From the NCBI GenBank assembly GCA_964016875.1, contig OZ024724.1, positions 19,076,501-19,140,500 on the forward strand: DNA of 64,000 bases, read 5' to 3'. Numbering within the stretch: position 1 is the stretch's first letter; the number at the start of each line of letters is the position of its first letter. Positions 45,002-56,446 of this stretch are shown here, one piece after another. A program made the translations under genes and the position numbers. A model generated the notes under the pieces. The model did no database searches, was not told where the DNA came from, and saw nothing but the letters and a program-made list of their open reading frames with translations. The DNA is from Fallopia convolvulus (lineage: Eukaryota > Streptophyta > Magnoliopsida > Caryophyllales > Polygonaceae).

Positions 45002-46843
45002 TGTAATACTTGACCCGCAGGTAACTTCCGAGATAGGATTTAACTCAATATAATCCTTTAATTATATTAATGTTTTATTACCTTCTAGACATATATATTT
45101 TTATAACCCTTAATTCTATAAATTTTATTAAAAAAATAATAAAATAAAATAAAATATATATGTATCTAATGGAGATACTTAGCCGGATACGCTAACTGAA
45201 AAACATATCTACATTAGATAAAAAAAAATCCTACCAAATCTTGTACATAAATATCGGTTACTTTGATCACCAAAAATTCTATCAATAGGATCCTTTTTAA
45301 TCAGCCTAGGAGATCAATTGTACCAATTCACCGCTATCCATTGCACCCAATTTCATCATCGTCTTCATGCCTCGTTTCCACGCATCACATGTGCTGCCGA
45401 CGACGTTGCCGATTGATCCCGGTAAGGTCGTTTATACGTCATCCTTCCTTTCCAACAACCTAAGGTTCTGTTTTTTTCTTTCTCTCCTTGTTGGTATCCT
45501 TTTTGAGCCTCGATCAATTTTCCGACTCATTTGTAGATAGGACGTTGTGGGAGTGACGGAATTCACCGCCGCCGTCGACTATCGTTAGGAACCAGCACTG
45601 CTGAGATTTCATTCCTTTGTTACTCTCTGGGTTGTCGGTTTGGGCGCGTTTATAAAATTAGCGAGGGTGGTCGTCGAGGGGGGGTCGTCGGAGGGCATCG
45701 TTAGCCGGAGCCGCTGACGAGGGAGCGGGATCGGTCTTGACGATGGCCACCGGTTGGAACGAGGGGCAAAGTTTCGGGGAGCGCGGGGTGGGCGTGAACA
45801 GGGGCGATAATCGCTGCTCGCCTACGCCCTCTCTCGATGGTGCGGTGATGGGGCCGAGTCGTCTGAGAGCTCGAGCGCTAGGGTGAACCAGAGACGGAAG
45901 TCTCGAATTTGGGTTGAAGAAGGTAGGGGATGGGCCCCGCTTTGAAAAGTCAAAGCTCCTTAGGTGGACTTGGGAGAGTAGAAAGGGATTTGAGTTTGGG
46001 CTGGCCAACCGATCGAGGGTAGGGGAGCGGGCTGGAAATGGGGCCTTGCTTGCCTAATTTTGGGCTGGGTTGTTCTTTTAATTTGATTAGTTGGGCTGAG
46101 CTAGTGGGGCATTTGAAGAAGGAAATTGTATGGGCAACTTTTACTGGGCTAGGTTATGGGATAAATTTTATAAAAGGAATAAGGGGTTGGTCTAGTTCAT
46201 GATAATATATAATAATTATGAATCCTTTTTAATAAAAGTAGGTTGTTTAAGGAAATTATAAGTGGCTTTATCTTTGGGTTAGTTTGGTTCGGCTCGTATT
46301 TGAATTGATCTTTTCCTTCATAATTCTTTAGGGAATCGTTTTTGCTTGAGGTCATGATTCCGTCTTTCTGAAGGATCCTTCATTTCGAGGTAAGTCATTT
46401 TTTCGACTTGCTCGGTTCTTCTCTACCCTGTTAGATTGCGTACCGTTATTGTAGGGCGGGTTTTGGGAACTAGTCCCGAATACCTTTTTTAAATTGTTTT
46501 GAGCTGCTTAGATTGTTGTGTGCGTAAGATAGTTTGGAATGTATTTTATCAAAAAGATATTTTAGAACGTTTTCTCTGTGTTGGTACCGTTTCCGACACG
46601 GCCCATCGTAGCTGGCGTTGAGGAAGAGTTGGCTACGTTTGACCCGTGTGACAGGGAAATCGTGCCCCTTAAAAATGGAAAATTATTATCTGTGTGTTTT
46701 TGGCAAGTGCTCCAGTGGAGGCTTAGTCGGGGTTAGAAGGGGGATTGTGAAGTGGAGTGAGAGGGTCTGCCTCTGCACTCGGCGCGGTGGTGAGCGTCTG
46801 GGAAGTCGGATTGTGGAAAAGGAGGAATTGCGTTGTTATGGGA
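45002..46843 (+). repeat. 3' LTR of element D, left part
   Basis: It matches 37280-39115 of the 5' LTR. It ends with tggga (46839-46843), the left target-site duplication of element E. Confidence 0.93.
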
Positions 46844-47339
46844 TGTTGGTGATTTGTGTCAAGTCATCAAATCCCTACTAGAGCATGTTGAGGTTATCAA
46901 GTCATATTGGTAATGTCAATTGGTATATTGACATATATGACTTTCCATGATGGTTAAATATTTGTCATAAGATCCAAAGGTGAGTCGCACACCACCACCG
47001 AGACAAGGAACCTCATGTGCATCGTGACAAGGGCGCGCCTAGTGTGTGGCGACGGTCGATGCAACGGCGCGGTGCAAGCGCAGGGCTCGGCTTGGACCTC
47101 GGTTTTGAGGTTCAAGGCTCGGCTTGGTTGGGGCGCGCCTTGTATGTGAAATTGAGGTTCTAGACAAGGTCGCAAGGTCGCGCCTAAGGTGGTGCGATGG
47201 CACGGTGAAGCTAGTGACGCGGTTGCGAGGCTGCGGTGGAGCAACGAGGCGCGCCTAGGGCATTGACTATGGCGTCGAGCATGAATTGTGTTGCTAAGGT
47301 ATGGTTTTGAGCTTTGTAATTGAGTCTTGTAACTTTTTG

Positions 47340-47670
47340 CATATTCTAATATGAATTAGGAAGCTTCTCTAAGCTTGGTAGATGCTCTAAGCAAGAACCA
47401 AAGCTAGAGTTTAGCTTGGCACATAGTTAAATATGCTAGAGAGAAGTTTCTCAGCTTCATACTAGCTTAGAGTGAACTCTAGGAGCTTGAACAAGCTCAA
47501 GACTCATTGTACATTTTTTATAAGAAGCTCATGTAGCTAGGAACTAGCTCATGGAAGCTCAATGTAGCTCACACTAGCTCAAGTTAGCTCAACTAGCTAG
47601 AAATTCAACTCAACCTAGCTCACACTAGCTCAAGCCATCTCAACTCACTATAAGCTAGCTCATGGAGCTA
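47340..47670. repeat. AGCT-rich array in the element E 5' LTR
   Basis: AGCT recurs about every 10-20 bases, mostly as CTAGCTCA, AGCTCA or AGCTTG. The counterpart in the 3' LTR is at 53280-53590. No fixed repeat unit is visible, so it is a word-dense region and not a simple tandem repeat. Confidence 0.8.
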
Positions 47671-48210
47671 AGGGGTAGTGACAATCCTTAGGTGACCTAA
47701 CTAGGTGGTGGGGCCGGTGGGCCGTCCCAAGGGGCAAGCCACATGGGTTGGTGGGCCGCATATGCACGCGCATGGCATGGGCTGATTGCCTTGCCATTTG
47801 GGCCGTGTACATGGGCTTTTGGATTGGATTTTTGGGCTTCCTTCTTGGGCCATTATAGGCTGGAATTAATAGCCAAATGGAGTCCATTGGGGGATGAACT
47901 TGGACGCCCAAAGTGATGACAAGGAGAGAGAGAAGGGTAGTTACAACAAACTCCCTAAAATCACTCTCATCCACTCTTTCTTGTAACCGCTTTGTAACTG
48001 CCATTGAGGGCAGTTATTGGACAGATTTGAGACACCATATAAGGGGGAAATGTTGTCCATTTGAGGGCATGAAACATATGAGAAAAATCAGTCTCTGAGT
48101 CCACAAGAATTCGGCAAGAGAAGAGAGTGAAAACATAACTCTTGTAGTCGGTTTTGACTAGGGTTGTTTGTGTGAGTTTTCTCAATTAAATCAAACACAA
48201 GAGTGATATC

Positions 48211-48462
48211 ATGGAGATTTCTTCCAAAGTGAAGAAGGAGAAGGAACCTCAAGTTGAAGTGCATGGGGCGTTCATCCAAGTGAAGGAAGAACCACGCACA
48301 TCATGGGACGATGAGTTCGTTCAAGTCAAGATGGAAGAAGAATCTTGGGACTCGAATAAGGTACGCTTGTTCTCAATGGTTGTGTCTTGCCAACACTTCC
48401 ATTGGTTCGTTTGGTTACGTTTTATCCCACAACGGTATTGCACAACCCTTGGCAGGGAATAG
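48211..48462 (+). CDS. LTR-encoded short ORF of element E (possible first exon)
   Basis: The ATG is about 170 bases downstream of the TATA-like box, hence within the expected transcript. The first 50 codons are strongly charged and contain three Psi-K-x-E motifs: VKKE, VKEE and VKME. Then AAG|GTACGC at 48358-48366 is a fair splice donor, and the frame closes 33 codons later with hydrophobic, less constrained-looking sequence. The 3' LTR copy at 54150-54401 keeps the ORF with few changes. I know no family for it. I cannot show a matching in-frame acceptor at the interior ORF, so splicing to 48797-49285 is a guess. Confidence 0.4.
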   Translation: MEISSKVKKEKEPQVEVHGAFIQVKEEPRTSWDDEFVQVKMEEESWDSNKVRLFSMVVSCQHFHWFVWLRFIPQRYCTTLGRE

Positions 48463-48796
48463 GGGCAATATACGTTGAAGGAAAGATTGATCTAATCGTT
48501 CGACTCGTAGCTTTATCCAAGTCGACTAACAAATGATATAAAAGGGGTCGATGGTGATTGCCTTCATGGCCTACACCCACGAGACTACCCTTCAATGGGT
48601 CTACTCGTCTTGCCTTGATTATCCTAAGGATCTACAAGGATCGACTTCCCTTCAACAAAGACAAAGCAAACATACTTAAATGATTGCATGCTAACCCTAA
48701 AGACCAACAATCTTCAACGTATATTTGTGTTTATTTGCTTTTGTTTTGTTCATTTCCATGTTTGCTTTGTTGGTTTATCTTGTTAATTTCGACGAT

Positions 48797-49285
48797 ATGG
48801 CTAAACGAGTGGATAAAACGGTGAATGACACTACCTCACAATTGAGGGAAGTCAAGATAGAGCCTCTGAGTCCCATTCGGCCTAGTAAAGTACAAGGCGG
48901 TTTCATAGACTTCCACGAGTGGCTAGAAGAGTACAACAAGAGCAATTTATATTGGGATTGGGTCCTTGCTGACGTGAGGTGAGAACCTGATTTCAATGAT
49001 GCCTTACAAGGTGAGGTTTTAAGGCCTCAACCCTCCATGGTGATGAAGAATCGTGGTCCAAGATGAGATCATGAGGCAAGGCATGTGTACTCGGGTTTCA
49101 AGTGCCATGGCAAGTCTAGGGTTAAGCACTCACGTGCTAAACCAAGAAGGAACGTCCCTAGTGGCGTGGCCTTGGGAGATGGAGGGGCCTCGGTGGGAGG
49201 CAAGTGTTGGCAAGTGGTCTATGGGGACCAAAGGCCAAAGAAACCGGTGTATTGTTCTCTTTGTGGCGTAAGACGCCAAGGCTGA
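48797..49285 (+). pseudogene. Element E interior reading frame, unknown product, two in-frame TGA codons
   Basis: From ATG 48797 the frame reads MAKRVDKTVNDTTSQLREVK, then IEPLSPIRPSK, GFIDFHEWLEEYNKSNLYW, TGA at 48980-48982, continues EPDFNDALQGEVLRPQPS, TGA near 49064, and continues through KCHGKSRVKHSRAKPRRN to GDQRPKKPVYCSLCGVRRQG and a final TGA at 49283. The total is 163 codons including the two stops. Features: VKIEPLSP fits the phosphorylation-dependent SUMO motif Psi-K-x-E-x-x-S-P; a basic middle; and a terminal CSLC pair preceded by KC. It is upstream of a polyT-rich leader and the first ORF after the 5' LTR, the usual place of gag. I do not recognise it as Gag. Confidence 0.45.
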
Positions 49286-49561
49286 TTTTATAGTTGTAGT
49301 TGTTTCCTTTTGATGTACGTGTGTGCATGTTATTAGCATTAGATGTATGTTATAGATTGTGTGTGTTTGTATACCTTGATTAAAGGGCATTAGTGTAACT
49401 TGATCAAATAAGATCATGTAATAGTTTATGGCTTGAAATAAACTATGGTATGATTCAATGTTAATCTTAACAACATGTGTGCAAGAAAGGGACTTAAGTC
49501 TAGTTCTTGGAATCAACTCGAAAAGGTTGATTATAGGTTCATTCATTTTGGATGATCCTAT

Positions 49562-49797
49562 CCAGACTACCCTTGAGTCGACCATTCTTTGATTGGAACG
49601 ACCCATGCTCTAGACTACCTTCGGGTCTACTAGAGTAATTAGATTACCTTCGGGTCTACTAATGAAAGGGTCTACTGGACCAGACTACCCTTGAGTCGAC
49701 CATTCCTTGATTGGGACGACTCATGCTCTAGACTACCTTCGGGTCTACTAGAGTAATTAGATTACCTTCGGGTCTACTAATGTAAGGGTCTACTAGA
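49562..49797. repeat. 118-bp tandem duplication in element E
   Basis: Two consecutive copies starting at 49562 and 49680, about 95% identical, each with internal 'ctaccttcgggtctacta' repeats. Similar 'gggtctact' words occur in the LTR near 48595. Confidence 0.85.
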
Positions 49798-49799
49798 TT

Positions 49800-52761
49800 G
49801 CCCCCCACGTGAGAGGGCATGCACATGTTGGCCATGTATGCACTAAAGAACACATAGAAGAGATGGTAAGAGTCTATTGATAAGATGCATGTGGAAATTT
49901 ACTAAGTGATTTCATAAAATTCATGTTTCTTATGGAAAAGGAAAATAAGGAAGTCTTGATTGGTTTAGATTGAGACTTGTGGTGTAAATGTAGAGAGCAA
50001 TGGTTGTATGAGAGTGAGATCTCTCATGACTAAGTCAAATAAGTTTGACAAAGGATTGTAAAGTGTCAAATAAAATTTTTTGATACTTTGGCATGACAAA
50101 AAGTTCATGTCTAGACCGTTTTATCATATGGTTAAATCCTAAATTATATGACCTGTCTAAATTATAAATGTGGTTTGATGTTGACAATAATGAATGTTAG
50201 CATGTTATTTTGCCTTGATAAAGACATGCAAAATGTCAAAAGAAATTGTTTTACAAGAGGTTTGGGATCGGCGCATAAGGTGGCTAGGGTTAGAACCTAG
50301 ACACGCCTAGGCTAGGCCATAGGCGCGCCGGGTGGTGTCGTGACTCGACGTCGTTCCTCGAAGCGCTAGGCGTTCGTGGTTGGATCCAATGGAACATTGT
50401 AGGCACGCCCTAGCAGGGCCGTCGCCTAGAACCCCTCGGTGCATGGCACTAGACGATGATCGTCGCGTGGGGGAGGCGTCGCGTCAATCGCAACGCAATG
50501 GCGTATGCCTTGGCACGATCTTGGGATCGAATATGCCTAGGCACACCGAGTCGTAGCGCTCGGCACATGGCAAGGCCAAGGATGCAAGGCAAGGCAAGGA
50601 ACGCACGAACCCGACGCGTCGCAAACGGAGTGCTCATCACTCGACACTTGACGACGCGGTGCATGGTTTGAACCTCGGCATGATTGGCATGCGCAAAGCC
50701 GCGCCATGGCTGGGTGACACCATAACCATGGCACAATGGGGTGTGCAAGGCGCGCCGAGGCTGGTTGAAACCGAGCCTTGGCTACGGTATAGCATTCGAC
50801 GCATGGCGTCGGTGTGCACTCGATAGGCACACGAGGCGCGCCTATCATAAGGCATTAAATTGATTTTGAATAAATTAATAAAACCATATTTGAAGTCATA
50901 CTAGGTTCTCCTAGTTTAGGGTTTTGATAAATTTGTGATTAAGTTTGGAAACTTGGTTCATCACATGTTCCATATGATTGTTTGAAATGCTCATGGTATG
51001 TGTCATTGCTTGGATGGTTCGAATTTGTTTGAGAAATTTGAAAGGCTGGTTTTATGACTTTCAAATAGACAAGTTATGGTCTAGAAAAGACTATGAGGAA
51101 TTGTTTCAATCCTCGGATCCAAGGAAAGTGTCAAGAGCCATTAGGGCTTGTAATTGACAACTTTGGTTTATTAGTCTTATGGTTGAGAAACCATTGAAAG
51201 GATTAATGGAAATAATGACATAGTTGATGAAAGACAAGTCTTAACTTGTGTATTAGCACTTGTGGTAAAAATGATTGTCATATGAGCATAATTCTTCTAG
51301 TTTTCCTTGATGAAAGGTTCTAAGAAAGAAGAATTGAATCATCTAATTGCAAAGAGGATGATCCTATGGGAACTTCCGATAAATTGGTAGTTAGGATGAA
51401 AGGAACATAAAGTGGACTACTTTGTGTTGGAATGGCCAAAAGAAAAGGAATGTCATTTGGAAGTCCTTAAAAGATTCTATATGTTTATAACATGAAAGAT
51501 ATAGTAGTTTAGTCACTTATGGTTATGAAGTGTCTAATGAGTCTATATGAAATGACATGATATACTTGGTAGAAACCAAGTTGTAAGGTTGAATAATAAG
51601 ACCTTGTTCTTCATTGATAATTTATGAAAATGTCAATGTATAGAGATGAAGGTGGATTAGATTGTTCTAAATCTTCGTCTTGGTTGAATTACATTGAGAT
51701 GGAAATAAGAATTCCATGCTTATACACATGATTGAGAAACATCTTTGGGTTTATGAACACACGGTTATAAGTAGGTGTGTCATGACTTGGGGATGCTCAA
51801 GTGGATATTAAGATGTGGATATCTTGACATAGGCCATTTGTCAAAGATATGGTTGATGCATAAAGGCATTGGATGTGTATGAAACTTCCTAGGTTGGAAA
51901 GTTTGAAGGCAAGTTGGATCACTCAACTTAGGAAGACCTTTATTCGCGAATTGGTTAATTCCTACTTTGATTGATGGCGCGCATTCTTGGTGTTTCCAAG
52001 AGGCAATTTGCTATACTCCAACTTCTAGTTGGAAAGTGACATCTAAGTATGAGGGAACCTTGTAATGAGGCACATGCCATAACTTAGTGTCAACTCGTTT
52101 GATTTTTGTTAAGCACATCGAGGTTGTCGATTTCTCTCCGAGAAGATTGACATAAGTGTTTGTGTTAACTTCAATCGAGGGATGGGGGTAACAATCCTTA
52201 CAACTGTAAGATTTGGACACCCAATTCCCCTACATCGAAAGGTGTGGGATGAATTCAATGTGGAAAGCCAAAGTCATGGAGTTGGAGAGCATTCATAATA
52301 TTTCATATTATTTCCCATCAAGGTTTATGCTTTGGACCACATGAAACCTAGTTTTGAAACAAAGTTTTCATTAATGAGTTTTGGTTGCTTATGTGGAGCA
52401 TGATAGGAAACTCAACTATGCATATGTGGAAGTGTAAGGCTTCTTCCAAGTTAGAGTAACTAAGGATGACTCGACTAAAGCATATGTGAGAGGATAAGGG
52501 ACGAAAGAGCTTGCATATGGGACGAAAAGAGCCTTTACCAAAGCGTCAAAAAAGGATAAGCGTAAGAAACTCATGTGTGAGAGTTACTACATGTACTTAG
52601 ACAAGTTGATGTGGTTCAAACCTTAGGAGCACCACGATTCTTTAGTGCATGAATGTGATGATCACAGGGTGTAAATTCAAGTCTACGGACATTTACACTT
52701 ATACATAGAGTTTGTTTAATAAATTTCGAGTTTTGATGACATGGCTCAAATGGGGGAGGAA
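49800..52761 (+). other. Non-coding interior of element E
   Basis: No domain is recognised on either strand. The segment 50270-50870 is conspicuously GC-rich with three GGCGCGCC sites (50322, 50749, 50835); its long open frames on both strands are a by-product of composition. The remainder is ordinary AT-rich sequence with scattered stops. The polypurine tract lies at 52751-52761. Confidence 0.65.
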
Positions 52762-54648
52762 TGTTGGTGATTTGTGTCAAGTCATCAAATCCCTACTAGA
52801 GCATGTTGAGGTTATCAAGTCATATTGGTAATGTCAATTGGTATATTGACATATATGACTTTCCATGATGGTTAAATATTTGTCATAAGATCCAAAGGTG
52901 AGTCGCACACCACCACCGAGACAAGGAACCTCGTGTGCACCGTGACAAGGGTGCGCCTAGTGTGTGGCGACGCTCGATGCAACGGTGCGGTGCAAGCGCG
53001 GGGCTCGGCTTGGACCTCGGTTTTGAGGTTCAAGGCTCGGCTTGGTTAGGGCGCGCCTTGTTTGTGAACTTGAGGTTCAAGACAAGGGCGCAAGGGCGCA
53101 CCTAAGGTGGTGCGATGGCACAGTGAAGCTAGTGACGCGGTTGCGAGGCTGCGGTGGAGCAACGAGGCGCGCCTAGGGCATTGACTATAGCGTCGAGCAT
53201 GAATTGTGTGGCTAAGGTATGGTTTTGAGCTTTGTAATTGAGTCTTGTAAATTTGTGCATATTCTAATATGAATAAGGAAGCTTCTCTAAACTTGGTAGA
53301 TGCTCTAAGCAAGAACGAAAGCTAGAATTTAGCTTGGCACATAGTTAAATATGCTAGAGAGAAGTTTCCAAGCTTCATACTAGCTTAGAGTGAACTCTAG
53401 GAGCTTGAACAAGCTCAAGACTCATTGTACATGCTTTATAAGAATCTCATGTAGCTAGGAACTAGCTCATGGAAGCTCAATGTAGCTCACACTAGCTCAA
53501 GTTAGCTCAACTAGCTAGAAATTCAGCTCAACCTAGCTCACACTAGCTCAAGCCATCTCAACTCACTATAAGCTAGCTCATGGAGCTAAGGGGTAGTGAC
53601 ACTCCTTAGGTGACCTAGCTAGGTACCTAGCTATTCTAGCTAGGTGGTGGGGCTGGTGGGCCGGCCCAAGGGGCAAGCCACATGGGCTGGTGGGCCGCAT
53701 ATGCACGCGCATGGCATGGGCTGATTGCCTTGCCATTTGGGCCGTGTACATGGGCTTTTGGATTGGATTTTTGGGCTTCCTTCTTGGGACATTATAGGCT
53801 GGAATTAATAGCCAAATGGAGTCCATTGGGGGATGAACTTGGACGCCCAAAATGATGACAAGGAGAGAGAGAAGGGTAGTTACAACAAACTCCCTAAAAT
53901 CACTCTCATCCACTCTTTCTTGTAACCGCTTTGTAACCGCCATTGAGGGCATTTATTGGACAGATTTGAGACACCTATATAAGGGGGAAATGTTGTCCAT
54001 TTGAGGGCATGAAACATATGAGAAAATCAGTCTCTGAGTCCACAAGAATTCGGCAAGAGAAGAGAGTGAAAACATAACTCTTGTAGTCGGTTTTGACTAG
54101 GGTTGTTTGTGTGAGTTTTCTCAATTAAATCAAACACAAGAGTGATATCATGGAGCGTTCTTCCAAAGTGAAGAAGGAGAAGGAACCTCAAGTTGAAGTG
54201 CATGGGGCGTTCATCCAAGTGAAGGAAGAACCACGCACATCATGGGACGATGAGGTTGTTCAAGTCAAGATGGAAGAAGAATCTTGGGACTCGAATAAGG
54301 TACGCTTGTTCTCAATGGTTGTGTCTTGCCAACACTTCCTTTGGTTTGTTTGGTTACGTTTTATCCCACAGCGGTATTGCACAACCCTTGGCATGGAATA
54401 GAGGCAATATACGTTGAAGGAAAGATCGATCTAATCGTTCGACTCGTAGCTTTATCCAAGTCGACTAACAAATGATATAAAAGGGGTCGATGGTGATTGC
54501 CTTCATGGCCTACACCCACGACACTACCCTTCAATGGGTCTACTCGTCTTGCCTTGATTATCCTAAGGATCTACAAGGATCGACTTCCCTTCAACAAAGA
54601 CAAAGCAAACATACTTAAATGATTGCATGCTAACCCTAAAGACCAACA
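52762..54648 (+). repeat. 3' LTR of element E
   Basis: 1887 bases, a copy of 46844-48709 with a 21-base insertion near 53618-53640 ('gctaggtacctagctattcta' type) and about 3% substitutions by eye. TATATAA lies at 53977. The short LTR ORF is kept at 54150-54401. Confidence 0.92.
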
Positions 54649-54653
54649 TGGGA

Positions 54654-55257
54654 TTGTGATTGTAAATGCGTATGTGGCTATGTGTGACTGATTATAACTA
54701 ATTTAGGTATTGGCCTTTAGAGTTATGATTGCGATTGTGGATTTGTATGCTGACTCTAGAAATGATTTCAAAACATTCTACAATTTCCGTATTCTTTCTA
54801 ACTCGATAGATTAGACGCTGACCCTTCGGGGAATATTTTTCAGTTCCAATTATGAACCAGGGAGCCGTACAGGAACCGAGGCTAGATGGCGGGTCGGAGC
54901 GGTAAAGAGCGCGTGTCATAGTGGGATGGGTTTGACATTAGTTTATTTATGATTTCTAGGATGTTGTTTTTACTATTACGTTAGAGTTGGTATTATTACT
55001 TGTCTTCTTGTTTCATTGAATGATTTTATTATTGGTGGTAATTCGTCGGATTTGGGGATATTTATATTCAGGTTTTCGGGAATTCATGCATAACTACGTT
55101 TTTCTATATTTATATAAAAAGAAAGGTTGGATGTTTTTATTTTGTTTTCTCGCCGTACCTGCGTTGCAAGATCCTAAAGTGTAGTTGTCAACCTATTTAA
55201 TAGTACCTAGTAAGGTCTATTTCTTAGTAGCGCTCCGTCGGAAGTCGGGGTGTTACA
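54654..55257 (+). repeat. 3' LTR of element D, right part
   Basis: It continues the LTR interrupted at 46843 and matches 39116-39672 of the 5' LTR, then adds the LTR terminus missing there, ending GGGGTGTTACA before ccata. Confidence 0.92.
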
Positions 55258-55445
55258 CCATAAGTCATGGTAAACCGAGTCTCATTTGTTTCCCTTCGAG
55301 AAGTTGTTTGGTAGGTCAATAATACTAGTGAAGTAACTTACCCACCACCCTTCTGCAGTGCCGTTAGATTGCAGGTGGAAACGAAGGAGAATTTTAGCAC
55401 GACTCCCAAAGTCGTATAAAAAGTGCGCGTTTCTTCACAATAAAA

Positions 55446-56420
55446 TTACGGGACGTGGTCCGTCATAATGGTTATTTGAAGCCCGAAGAGGCAGATGAGA
55501 TTCTTCAAAAACCAGCAAACCTTCGCTCCCATGATCTTAGCCATTACTTCGGCTTTGACCCACTTCGTGAAGTAGTCGACAACCACCAGAATGTACTTTA
55601 TCCATCCCACCGCCTTTGGTAATGGGCCTAAAATGTCCATTTCCCACATCGCAAAGGGGCAAGGGTCGCGTGAATTGATTATAGTGGATGCACAACTAAA
55701 TGCTGGATGTTAGAGTGTCTTTGGCATCTATCACACTTCTCAACGTGAGTCTTAGCATCCTGCCTCAAGGTAGGCCAGTATAAACCTAACCTTATGATCT
55801 TATGGTCTATAGGGCTCCATCTTGGATGGCCCTTGTAGAGTCCCTCGTGTGTGTTTCCCTGAGTATTTTTCCTTGAGTGGGTTTATCGACGCAAATCAAA
55901 TCAGGTTCCACAAACCCCCGACGGTAAAGTCGATTCCTCACGCCAAAATAGTGCACAGACATGAGTTTCAATTTTCGAACTTCATTTGGATCATTTGAAA
56001 AATCCTCATCTTGAATGTAATGGATAATTGGTTCCATCCAACCTTCTGTATGGATGGAGAAATTTCCTCCTATCAAAGTTCACATCATCTTTCTTTCGAT
56101 CAACACGCAGTTTCTTACTTCCATGGGTAGGTTAGATCCTAGTTTAGCCAATGTGTTTGCTTTGGTGTTGGATATTCGTGGAATTGCCTCCCATACAAAG
56201 GTTCCAAGGCAACGAAACCAATGCTTTGACCTTCTTGCATCATGTAGGAAGAAACCATGTCTTGGCCTCGTATTGTTTGGAGAGTTGTTGTGCCACCAAC
56301 TCCGAGTTAGTGTAGACTTGAATATTTCATGATGCACTAAGTAACTCCATCTCATTGCATGTGATCATCGCCTCATACTCAATATTGTTGTTAGTTATTT
56401 TCAAAGAAAAGTTAATACTT
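55446..56420 (-). pseudogene. F: Tat-lineage Ty3/Gypsy RNase H and integrase (part 1)
   Basis: On the minus strand, reading from 56420: an archaeal-type second RNase H with 'KITNNNIEYEAMI' and a 'VYTNSELVAQQL' stretch, then IPRISNTKANTLAKLGS (56080-56355). The linker and integrase zinc end follow at 55807-56076 (WMEPIIHYIQDEDF, YRRGFVEPDL), then the integrase core start at 55446-55649 (WEMDILGPLPKAVGWIKYIL then VVVDYFTKWV, with the first catalytic Asp). The second RNase H before integrase is diagnostic for the Tat/Ogre lineage. Many stops and frameshifts are present. The gene continues at 37279-36923 beyond the insertion of D. Confidence 0.85.
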
Positions 56421-56446
56421 GATTTTCAACGAAGGCCTGCTTAGAA

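Larger units (their letters stand above)
46844..48709 (+). repeat. 5' LTR of element E
   Basis: 1866 bases. From the left: a GC-rich block with three GGCGCGCC sites (47032, 47132, 47249), an AGCT-dense block (47340-47670), a TATA-like 'catataa' at 48036, and a short open frame from ATG 48211. The 3' LTR has TATATAA at the matching place. Confidence 0.92.
46844..54648 (+). mobile_element. E: large non-autonomous LTR retrotransposon (LARD-like)
   Basis: A 7.8-kb element with a perfect tggga duplication (46839-46843, 54649-54653). LTRs 46844-48709 and 52762-54648 start TGTTGGTGATTTG and end GACCAACA. A clear polypurine tract, TGGGGGAGGA, precedes the 3' LTR. The 4.05-kb interior has no protease, RT or integrase signature in any frame, so it must depend on another element's enzymes. 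No TGGTATCAGAGC primer site follows the 5' LTR; another tRNA or a decayed site is possible. A small reading frame, split by two TGA codons, occupies 48797-49285. LTR divergence is about 3% by eye plus a 21-base indel. Confidence 0.9.
37280..55257 (+). mobile_element. D: Tekay chromovirus (Ty3/Gypsy), interrupted by element E
   Basis: The element starts TGTAATACTTGACCCG and ends GGGGTGTTACA, with a perfect ccata duplication (37275-37279, 55258-55262). Without E it is about 10.2 kb: 5' LTR about 37280-39672, gag, protease, RT, RNase H, integrase with chromodomain, polypurine tract before 45002, and 3' LTR 45002-46843 continued at 54654-55257. It sits inside the Tat element F in opposite orientation. 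The coding region has at least two frameshifts and several stops. LTR divergence is about 3-4% by eye. Confidence 0.93.

Noticed and set aside
49562..49797. CRISPR-like repeat array
   Set aside because: Just two long tandem copies without spacers, in a plant retrotransposon.
50449..50855. Several open frames on both strands in the GC-rich part of element E
   Set aside because: Open in many frames at once, rich in Arg, His, Cys and Ala, as expected of GC-rich non-coding DNA.
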